Source of the DNA: Acidobacteriota bacterium
GTDB taxonomy: Bacteria > Acidobacteriota > Blastocatellia > Pyrinomonadales > Pyrinomonadaceae
NCBI GenBank assembly: GCA_019247865.1
Contig: JAFBAJ010000239.1
Location: 1 to 6,116, forward strand
Reading direction: 5' to 3'
Length of the DNA stretch: 6,116 nt
Shown: positions 1-6,116 of the stretch, in pieces
How the letters are laid out: each line of letters opens with the position of its first letter
Numbering within the stretch: position 1 is the stretch's first letter
Program-made: the position numbers and the translations under genes
Notes under the pieces: generated by a model
What the model saw: the letters and a program-made list of their open reading frames with translations, nothing else
The model's database searches: none
Told to the model about the DNA's origin: nothing

Positions 1-3000
1 ACATTTCAGGTCGGCTCCGGCTCCGATCTGGTCACCTTTAAGGGACTGGAGTTCGTCGGCAACATCTACTTCGCGGACACCGCGCCCAACTTCACGCTCA
101 GCTTTCTGAACATGCAGCCGCCGTCGCAACAGTCCACGGCGCAGACGCTCGCGGACTTGCAGAATGCGACGCTGGCTAACTGGGCCAATGCGGTGCTCGG
201 AACGCAGACGGTCGCCGGGTGGCTCGGGACCAACGTTCCTTCGACGAACACCAAGATCGGTGACGTGCTCACGAGCCTCAATCTGTTACAGATGAGCGGC
301 GGGCAGTACCAGCTCGGCGGCCTGACCGACTTCGAGAACAAGACGCCGTTGCAGATCGCCGAAGAGCTGGTCGCCGAGGCGCTCAAGATACTGGCGAGCA
401 ACGACAACCCCATCCTGAAGCTGGGAGACGGCGGCATTTACATCGTCAGCGAAGCCTCGAACGGAGGCGCGGATTACGGCGTGCGTTTGCAGGTCGGCGA
501 CATCGATCTCTCCGGCTCGTCGGGCGGCGGGGAAGGCGGCGGTAACGGTGACTCCGCAGCGGCGAACGGGCCTCAATTCGTGCTTCAGCTCGGGAAGTGG
601 CTGACGGGCGAGGGCGATCAGGACAACTGGGCCGGACGCGCCGACCCGAACGGGACGATTGCCGATCCGGGCATCACCATCCTGCTCGTCAACGTGAGCA
701 GCACGAACGAGTTCAGCTTCAATCCCAAAGTCGAGCTGGTCAGTCTGGGATTTGATTTTGACGGAAGCAATGACAAGCCGCTGGTTGACGTGCAGGGTTT
801 TCAGCTCGGAGGCGTCGAGCTGAGATTCTGTCTCTCGCTGGACTTCTCCAACCTGAGCCAGATCCTGTGGGGCGGCGCGATTCGCTGCGATCATCTGGGG
901 CTTCCGCTCGGAGCGGGCGTCACGGGCAGCTCCGGCAATCCGGTCGCGCAGAACCTGCTCTCGTCCGGCTCGAACGGGTCGAGCGGCGCGGGCTCGGACA
1001 GTCAGCCGATCAATCCTGCCTTCTCGGCCTCGGTCGCCTGGATCTCCGATCCGGCGCAGAGCACGGAGGTCAATTTCCAACTCTATGCGCCGGACGATAC
1101 TCCGACCGACACGGTCTGGATTCCGGTGCAGCGCGCCTTCGGCCCGCTCCAATGCCAGCGCCTCGGCGTCGAGTGGCCGCAGCCCAATCCAAATCTCCTG
1201 CTCTCGTTCCTCTTCGACGGCGATGTCGCGCTCGGCGGTCTTGAAGTCGACCTGCAAGGTCTCTCCATCGGCATTCCGCTCGGTTCGCCGGGCGACCTGA
1301 GCAGTTACGAGTTGGGACTGGACGGACTTGCTATCACGTATTCGCAGGGGCCGGTCGAGATCAGCGGCGGCCTCTTCAAAGCCCACGTCACAGTGGATGG
1401 TCAGGACATCCTCGAATACAACGGCGAGGCGCTCATCAAGGCGGCGAGCTGGTCCATCTCTGCGCTCGGCTCGTGGGCGACTTTGAATGGACATCCGTCG
1501 CTCTTTATCTTCGCCTTTCTGGATGCGCCCATCGGCGGCCCTGCGTTTTTCTTCGTCACGGGACTCTCGGCGGGCTTCGGCTATAACCGCTCGCTGACGT
1601 TGCCGGGGCAGGATCAGGTGCAGGACTTTCCGTTCGTCGCGGGTCTCTCCGATCCATCCAAGATCGGCGGCGCGGACGCAGGCCCGCAGGAAGCGTTGGC
1701 GGCGATACAGAATTGGGTGCAGCCGGCGCAGGGCGTCAACTGGGTCGCGGCCGGCGTGCAGTTCACCTCCTTTGAGCTCATCAACTCGAACGCTCTGGTG
1801 GTGATAGAGTTCGGCAAGCATTTCGAGATTGCGATTCTCGGTCTCTCCAGGATCAAGCTGCCGCAGGTCGGCCCAGTCACCTACGCCTATGTCGAGCTGG
1901 GGCTGGAAGTCATCATAGATCCTTCGGACGGTCTCTTCTCTGCGACGGCGTTCATCACGCCTAACTCGTACGTCATTGACCCGGCCTGTCACCTGACGGG
2001 CGGCTTTGCCTTCTGCGTCTGGTTCAACGGCACCGGGTCTGGGCCGTATCCGCACGCGGGCGATTTCGTGCTCACGATCGGCGGCTATCACCCGCTCTTC
2101 AATAAGCCGGACTGGTATCCGGACGAGCCGCGGCTCGGCTTTAACTGGCAGGTCAACGATCAGATCAGCATCAAGGGCGGCGCGTACTTCGCGCTCACGC
2201 CTTCGTGCGTGATGGGCGGCGGCTCGCTCGATCTACAGTTCAGCTCCGGCAATCTGTCAGCGTGGTTCACCGCCTACGCCGATTTTCTGGTGCAGTGGAA
2301 ACCCTTCTACTACACTGCGGACATCGGCATCAGCATCGGCGTTTCGTACCGGCTGCATCTGCTGTTTGTGACGAAGACCATCAAGGTCGAGCTGGGGGCC
2401 GACCTCACGCTGTGGGGGCCGCCGACCGGCGGAGAAGTCCACATCCATCTCTGGATCATCTCTTTCACCGTCTCGTTCGGCCCCTCTTACGGACAGGGCA
2501 ACGACTATCTCAGCTTCAGCGACTTTCAGACGCTGCTGCCGCAGGACAAAGCGCAGTCACAGCAGCAGGCCATGATGTCGCGCTCGCTGACGGCCGTAGC
2601 TCCCGAAGATGACATGCCGCCGTTCAATAATGTCATCAAGATGGTGATCAACGCGGGGCAGTTCCCGCAGCCCAGCCCGGACGGCCGCTGGCTCGTGCGC
2701 GCGGACGAATTTAAGTTCAGCGTCGAGACGGCGTGGCCGCTGACCGAGCTGGACCTGGTCGGGCCGTCCACCACGTCAAAGCTTGCTCCGCCAACGCTCG
2801 TTCCGGCGGATGCGAGCGCCCCTTCGTGCGCGCGTCAGCCGGACGGCTACTACGTCGGCATCCGTCCGATGGGCATCATCTGCGCCACGTCCGTGCTCTC
2901 GCTGACGGTCACCTTCGAGGACAACACCAAGCAGGACATCAACGATAACTGGACCTGGGCTTTGAACACGCAAAGCGTCCCCGAAGCGAAGTGGGGACAG

Positions 3001-3420
3001 CCCATCCCGCAGGGAGCCACTCCGGAGGTGGCCGCCAGGACGCTCCCCGGACGATTGATGGGATTGCAGAGCATCACTCCTCCCGTCCAGCAGCCCACGG
3101 GGCCGGACGCGATCCTGTTGTCAAACCTGAGCTACGAGCCCATCAACCCAAACCCCGATCAGGAAAATTATCTGCCGCTCCCGCAGTCGCCACAGACGGG
3201 AGTGCCGCAGGTCTCCGCTACCTCTTTGCAGACCATTGCCAGCACGCTCACGCAGGACTCTGCGGCGAATTCGCCGATGTCGAATCGCGCGGCGATCTTC
3301 AACGCGCTGGCCGGGTTCGGATATAACGCCGGAACCAACGGAGACCTCTCCGCGCTCGTCTCTTACGTCAATCTCAACTACCCCGCGCCGCCGATGCTGG
3401 AATCGCCAGTGGGCGGATGA
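1..3420 (+). CDS. DUF6603-like giant beta-rich protein, 3' part (5' end outside window)
   Basis: The frame is open from base 1, so the gene starts upstream; the first in-window ATG (112) is internal, because the 37 codons before it read as ordinary strand-rich protein. The visible part is 1139 residues ending at TGA 3418-3420. Residue numbers count from base 1. Residues 1-170 are mixed helix and strand. A Gly/Ser linker (about 171-190) precedes an LQLGKW block (195-200) followed by GEGDQDNW. A second Gly/Ser linker lies near 321-335. The best family evidence is at about 496-830: GGPAFFFVTGLSAGFGYNR, FTSFELINSNALVVIEFG, CHLTGGFAFCVWF (from 663), GGYHP, PRLGFNW, SIKGGAYFALTPS, and alternating strands ending WIISFTVSFG. 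I recognise these from proteins annotated as DUF6603, a family of unknown function. About 300 residues follow as a Pro/Gln-rich C-terminal tail. I see no catalytic motif and no membrane helix of clear quality; any secretion signal would lie upstream. The family call is from memory; the reading frame is certain. Confidence 0.85.
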   Translation, partial: TFQVGSGSDLVTFKGLEFVGNIYFADTAPNFTLSFLNMQPPSQQSTAQTLADLQNATLANWANAVLGTQTVAGWLGTNVPSTNTKIGDVLTSLNLLQMSGGQYQLGGLTDFENKTPLQIAEELVAEALKILASNDNPILKLGDGGIYIVSEASNGGADYGVRLQVGDIDLSGSSGGGEGGGNGDSAAANGPQFVLQLGKWLTGEGDQDNWAGRADPNGTIADPGITILLVNVSSTNEFSFNPKVELVSLGFDFDGSNDKPLVDVQGFQLGGVELRFCLSLDFSNLSQILWGGAIRCDHLGLPLGAGVTGSSGNPVAQNLLSSGSNGSSGAGSDSQPINPAFSASVAWISDPAQSTEVNFQLYAPDDTPTDTVWIPVQRAFGPLQCQRLGVEWPQPNPNLLLSFLFDGDVALGGLEVDLQGLSIGIPLGSPGDLSSYELGLDGLAITYSQGPVEISGGLFKAHVTVDGQDILEYNGEALIKAASWSISALGSWATLNGHPSLFIFAFLDAPIGGPAFFFVTGLSAGFGYNRSLTLPGQDQVQDFPFVAGLSDPSKIGGADAGPQEALAAIQNWVQPAQGVNWVAAGVQFTSFELINSNALVVIEFGKHFEIAILGLSRIKLPQVGPVTYAYVELGLEVIIDPSDGLFSATAFITPNSYVIDPACHLTGGFAFCVWFNGTGSGPYPHAGDFVLTIGGYHPLFNKPDWYPDEPRLGFNWQVNDQISIKGGAYFALTPSCVMGGGSLDLQFSSGNLSAWFTAYADFLVQWKPFYYTADIGISIGVSYRLHLLFVTKTIKVELGADLTLWGPPTGGEVHIHLWIISFTVSFGPSYGQGNDYLSFSDFQTLLPQDKAQSQQQAMMSRSLTAVAPEDDMPPFNNVIKMVINAGQFPQPSPDGRWLVRADEFKFSVETAWPLTELDLVGPSTTSKLAPPTLVPADASAPSCARQPDGYYVGIRPMGIICATSVLSLTVTFEDNTKQDINDNWTWALNTQSVPEAKWGQPIPQGATPEVAARTLPGRLMGLQSITPPVQQPTGPDAILLSNLSYEPINPNPDQENYLPLPQSPQTGVPQVSATSLQTIASTLTQDSAANSPMSNRAAIFNALAGFGYNAGTNGDLSALVSYVNLNYPAPPMLESPVGG

Positions 3421-3449
3421 GCGGCGATCAATCATTGGATCTAAACACT

Positions 3450-3453
3450 GGAG
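3450..3453 (+). promoter_or_regulatory. Ribosome binding site GGAG for the downstream gene
   Basis: GGAG lies 9 bases before the ATG at 3463, a normal Shine-Dalgarno distance, and supports that start. The whole spacer between the genes is 42 bases (3421-3462). It contains no hairpin followed by a T run and no convincing promoter, so the downstream gene is probably read from the same transcript as the upstream one. A second in-frame stop, TAA at 3442-3444, backs up the TGA of the upstream gene, which makes readthrough fusion of the two proteins unlikely. Confidence 0.6.
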
Positions 3454-3462
3454 CTAACGGCG

Positions 3463-6116
3463 ATGAGTCCGACAAACAATGGTAACGGCAACGGCAACGG
3501 TTCTCTTCCGGCGGGAGAGATACGCTTCTATGATAATTACCTGCCGCCGCTGGATGCTGGCGACTATGTCATCTCCGCGCAGCAGAGTGTGAACAGCACT
3601 TCTGTCATCGCGGGCGGCAACACGCTGAACCAGACCTTCCCCACGACTCCGCCGCTGACGCAAGCCTTTACGGTCGTCGCGCCGCGTTTCACTTTAGACC
3701 CGGCGGACATCCACAGCGTCTTTCCGCCAGCGAGCAGCACCGGGACTTTCGATCAGAACCTGTCGCACATCGTGCTGACCAAGCGCAACCTGCCGTGGGA
3801 GCGCTTTCTCGTCTCCGACGATCAGACGACGCCGTGGATGGCGCTGCTGCTGCTCTCACCGGACGAGATCATTGCGCCGGCCAACACGCCTCCGAACGCG
3901 GGCACGCTGGCTAATCCGAGCCGGGCCGGGACGTATAACCTGCCCGATGTGCTCTCTCCGCCCGCAGGGACGCTGGGGCCGAGCCTGACCACAGAGTCTC
4001 AGGACTTGCTGGGCCAGGTGACTTCGCTCAGGGTCACCAGCGCGGGCTCCGGCTATACGTCCGCTCCGACGGTGGAGATCAGCGGCGGCGGCGGGACGGG
4101 CGCGACCGCGACGGCGCAGGTGCAGAACGGCGCTATCGCGCTGACGCTGACCGGAGGCGGGACGGGTTATACCTCCGACCCGACTGTGACCATCAGCGGC
4201 GGCGGCGGGACGGGCGCGACCGCGACGGCGCAGAGAGGCGTGGTGTGCCGGGCGATAGATATTACGACCGCGACCTTCACACAGCTCACGCCGCGCGTTG
4301 AGCCCACTGCCAATCCGGCCGTCAACGAATTGAAGTATCTGGCGCACTGCCGTCAGGTCAGCACGGCCGACAAGGTGATCACCCAGACCAAAGATGACGG
4401 CTGGTTCTCCGTGGTCATTGGCAATCGCTTTCCAGGCCCCGGCGCAGGCCCGGTGCTCAGTGTGACTTTGATCGAAGAAGGTCTGAACTACACGTCCGCT
4501 CCGACTGTGACCATCAGCGGCGGCGGCGGGACGGGCGCGACCGCCGTGGCGCAGGTCGCGGACGGCATCGTGACCTCTTTGACTCTGGTCAGCGGCGGTT
4601 CGGGTTACACCTCGCCGCCCACCGTCAGCTTCTCCGGCGGTGGCGGTTCCGGCGCGACCGGTTCCACGCAGATCGGTGCGCCGTGGGTTGCGCATCTGGT
4701 CTCGCTTGAGGGATACGAAAACTATCTGGTTGACAGTCCCGCCTGGCCGAGCGGAACCAACAACGTGCGACTGGTCTCGCTCTATAGCTGGAACTTCACC
4801 TGTCTTTCGGAGAGCGGAGATTTTCGTGACCTGATGCTGAATCTGATTCAGGGAGAGGCTGTGGGCGGCGCGGGACTGCTCCTGCGTCTGCCCGTGACCA
4901 GCGCGCAGCAACCTTCCGGCTCGGCGCAGGCAACGGTGCAGCAGGCGCTCAATGAAGGCTATGCTGCCGTGAGCTACGAGACGATGATCGGCGACGACAC
5001 CTTCGCCTGGTATCGCGGCCCCTTCGCGCCTGCGCCGAGACCGCTCTTCCAGCACGGCACGCCTTACGGCAGCAGCGCGGCGGCGATGATCTACGATCAG
5101 AGCAATGCTCTGTTCGACCAGTCGTACGCGGTGGCGTGGCAAACGGGTCGTCTGGTCGCGCTGGCGGACCAGAGTTTCGGGGCCAAGCTTTTAGCGTGGC
5201 GGCGCGCGGGCAACCGGACGGTCAACCTGTTGGCGGCGCGGCTCAATTCAAGCACAGTCCAATCCCTGACGGCCTGTCGCACGCTCACTGCAAAGGGCTC
5301 TGACGGAGTTGATCAATTACGCAGCCTGCTCAAGCGCGACCTCGTTTCCAGCTCTTTCATGAGCTATCTGACGGGCGACTTCTCAAAGAACGTGGCGCCG
5401 CTGATCGCGCAGTCGGCCGCCGCTCCTTCCGTGTCGCGCGCCGTCGCGGCGGCGTTGACGGAAAAGAGCAGCCCGGCGGCGGCGACGAATCCCATCGAGA
5501 CGCTGAGGAGTCTCTATGACAACCCGGCGGTGCAGCAGCTTCTCCTCGATCCAAAGGGCGCGGGCCAACTCTCGGACGCGGCCGTTTCAGGGAAAGGTGT
5601 TGAGGCCGTTGGTGACGCGCCATCGAATGGGACGGATCCCTTGCTGGACTACATCACGGCGTGGCTGGGGCAGTTGCGCCTGTTCTACGGCGTGCCCTTC
5701 GTCAATCTGGTGCCGGACGCGCGGATGCTGCCGCAGGAGTCGCTCCGTTTCTTCTTCATTGATCCAAACTATCTGGACGCGTTGGTGGCGGGCGCTTTGA
5801 GCATCGGCATGCAGAGCAGCCGCGACCAGTTGCTGCAAGCGGTCACGTATCCGGGCCTGCTCGCGGCAGCGCAGCAGGCCACGTTGCAGGTGCGCTCCAA
5901 GCTGTCCGGGCGCGCGCCGCAGGCGGCCAGCGTGCAGGTGAGCGAGATCTCTCAGCAGGCGGGCATGGCCGGTCTTCTGCTGCGCTCCTCGGTCGTCTCC
6001 GGCTGGCCCGGTCTGGAGGTCAGAGTCTATTCGGACGAAGACGGAACCACGCCGCTCCCGTTGGCGCGCATGGACCGGCTCGCGCCGGACCTGCTCCTCT
6101 GCCTGTTCCCGGACAC
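3463..6116 (+). CDS. Large uncharacterised protein with inserted Gly-rich repeats, 5' part (3' end outside window)
   Basis: The frame is open from ATG 3463 to the window end without a stop: 884 complete codons, true length unknown. The start is supported by GGAG 9 bases upstream and by stops just upstream in the same frame. There is no signal peptide; the N-terminus is a polar Asn-Gly tract (residues 5-14). Residues about 20-180 look like a beta-sandwich domain, with RFYDNYLPPLDAGDY, LPWERF (W112) and TPWMALLLL (W125). A second domain spans about 258-425, with CRAIDI (C262), DDGWFSVVIGNRFP (311-324) and WVAHLVSLEGYENYL (408-422); it is interrupted by two pairs of Gly-rich repeats. Later blocks are TFAWYRGPFAP (513 on), MIYDQSNALFDQSY (542 on), WRRAGN (579), LVPDARMLPQESLRFFFIDP (749 on) and, at the end, SGWPGLEVRVY then LLLCLFPD. 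I remember such blocks from unnamed bacterial proteins often found beside DUF6603 proteins, but cannot name a family. It probably acts with the upstream product. Function unknown. Confidence 0.88.
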   Translation, partial: MSPTNNGNGNGNGSLPAGEIRFYDNYLPPLDAGDYVISAQQSVNSTSVIAGGNTLNQTFPTTPPLTQAFTVVAPRFTLDPADIHSVFPPASSTGTFDQNLSHIVLTKRNLPWERFLVSDDQTTPWMALLLLSPDEIIAPANTPPNAGTLANPSRAGTYNLPDVLSPPAGTLGPSLTTESQDLLGQVTSLRVTSAGSGYTSAPTVEISGGGGTGATATAQVQNGAIALTLTGGGTGYTSDPTVTISGGGGTGATATAQRGVVCRAIDITTATFTQLTPRVEPTANPAVNELKYLAHCRQVSTADKVITQTKDDGWFSVVIGNRFPGPGAGPVLSVTLIEEGLNYTSAPTVTISGGGGTGATAVAQVADGIVTSLTLVSGGSGYTSPPTVSFSGGGGSGATGSTQIGAPWVAHLVSLEGYENYLVDSPAWPSGTNNVRLVSLYSWNFTCLSESGDFRDLMLNLIQGEAVGGAGLLLRLPVTSAQQPSGSAQATVQQALNEGYAAVSYETMIGDDTFAWYRGPFAPAPRPLFQHGTPYGSSAAAMIYDQSNALFDQSYAVAWQTGRLVALADQSFGAKLLAWRRAGNRTVNLLAARLNSSTVQSLTACRTLTAKGSDGVDQLRSLLKRDLVSSSFMSYLTGDFSKNVAPLIAQSAAAPSVSRAVAAALTEKSSPAAATNPIETLRSLYDNPAVQQLLLDPKGAGQLSDAAVSGKGVEAVGDAPSNGTDPLLDYITAWLGQLRLFYGVPFVNLVPDARMLPQESLRFFFIDPNYLDALVAGALSIGMQSSRDQLLQAVTYPGLLAAAQQATLQVRSKLSGRAPQAASVQVSEISQQAGMAGLLLRSSVVSGWPGLEVRVYSDEDGTTPLPLARMDRLAPDLLLCLFPD
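3478..3501 (+). repeat. Short Asn-Gly hexanucleotide tract at the N-terminus
   Basis: Four Asn-Gly dipeptides in a row (residues 6-13), encoded by AAT/AAC plus GGT/GGC codons, form a near-perfect six-base tandem repeat. It would make a flexible, disordered leader before the first folded domain. Changes in copy number would keep the frame because the unit is six bases. Confidence 0.7.
4018..4233 (+). repeat. Repeat pair 1: two copies of the GSGYTSxPTVxISGGGGTGATA unit
   Basis: Residues 186-257 of the downstream protein hold two copies of a unit of about 38 residues: a short hydrophobic strand (VTSLRVTSAG or ALTLTGG), a G-x-GYTS-x-PTV turn and strand, then ISGGGGTGATATAQ. The copies are 114 bases apart, and 42 bases (4078-4119 and 4192-4233) are identical between them. 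Units with this GYTSxPTVxxxGGGGxGAxAxA pattern are known from many phage and bacterial surface or tail proteins as beta-structured repeats. Here they lie just before the CRAIDI segment of the host domain. Confidence 0.85.
4453..4671 (+). repeat. Repeat pair 2: two further copies of the same Gly-rich unit
   Basis: Residues 331-403 hold copies 3 and 4. Copy 3 (VLSVTLIEEGLNYTSAPTV, then ISGGGGTGATAVAQ) shares a 44-base identical block with copy 2 (4501-4544 against 4180-4223). Copy 4 (TSLTLVSGGSGYTSPPTV, then FSGGGGSGATGSTQ) is clearly diverged in DNA and protein. The pair lies between GNRFPGPG and WVAHLVSLEG, which I would expect to be adjacent strands of one domain, so the repeats look like an extension of the loop joining them. 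Confidence 0.85.

Noticed and set aside
112..114. ATG at 112 as the real start of the first gene
   Set aside because: The same frame is open back to base 1 with protein-like sequence (GLEFVGNIYFADTAPNFTL), and no good ribosome binding site precedes 112, so the gene is simply truncated by the window.
286..2091. Long antisense open frame of 601 codons
   Set aside because: It lies wholly opposite the DUF6603-like gene and its product is dominated by Arg, Glu, Asp and Ala without family motifs, as expected of the reverse reading of a GC-rich gene. The forward frame has recognisable conserved blocks.
3421..3462. Terminator or promoter between the two genes
   Set aside because: No stem-loop with a T tract and no convincing -35/-10 pair can be found in the 42 bases; the spacing fits co-transcription.
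4078..4544. Regular spaced identical DNA blocks as a possible CRISPR array or site-specific recombination sites
   Set aside because: There are only three near-identical copies, spaced unevenly (114 and about 321 bases). All are in frame within one gene and encode a known kind of Gly-rich protein repeat, so protein-level duplication explains them.
3856..5142. Antisense open frame of 428 codons with an apparent repeated GRARPAAAADGHSR motif
   Set aside because: The apparent protein repeats are only the reverse-strand reading of the Gly-rich repeats in the forward gene. Its composition is Arg-rich and the forward frame is continuous from 3463 to the window end.

Overview
This GC-rich window (by eye a little above 60% G+C, nearly all coding) holds two very large, co-directional genes, both cut by the window edges. 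The sequence style (dense coding, SD-type ribosome binding site, no introns) is bacterial. GC and codon choice would fit an environmental lineage such as Acidobacteria or a similar group, but no taxonomic marker gene is present, so this is only a guess.

Region 1-3420 is the 3' part (1139 residues) of a giant, mainly beta-rich protein. From remembered family signatures I recognise a DUF6603-type protein: an LQLGKW/GE...NW block, a GGPAFFFVTGL...GFGYNR block, a block running from CHLTGGFAF to GGYHP to PRLGFNW, and a strand-rich stretch ending WIISFTVSFG. Its function is not known. Region 3421-3462 is a 42-base spacer with a plausible ribosome binding site and no visible terminator, so the two genes look like one operon.

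Region 3463-6116 is one uninterrupted open frame with no stop before the window end (884 complete codons seen). It encodes the N-terminal part of a second large uncharacterised protein. It has a beta-rich N-terminal domain with the motifs LPWERF and WMALLLL, a domain carrying GWFSVVIGNRFP and AHLVSLEGYENYL, then FAWYRGPF, MIYDQSNALFDQSY and RMLPQESLRFFF blocks. Four copies of a GSGYTSxPTVxISGGGGTGATA repeat sit in two pairs that interrupt the second domain. Three of the four copies are almost identical in DNA.

The two proteins probably work together, judging from the tight head-to-tail spacing and my memory that proteins of these two kinds tend to be neighbours in bacterial genomes. A role in a large surface, particle or phage-tail-like (contractile-injection-like) assembly is possible but is inference: no sheath, tube, baseplate, spike or AAA+ ATPase gene is visible here. 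No RNA genes, CRISPR arrays, insertion sequences or origins were seen.
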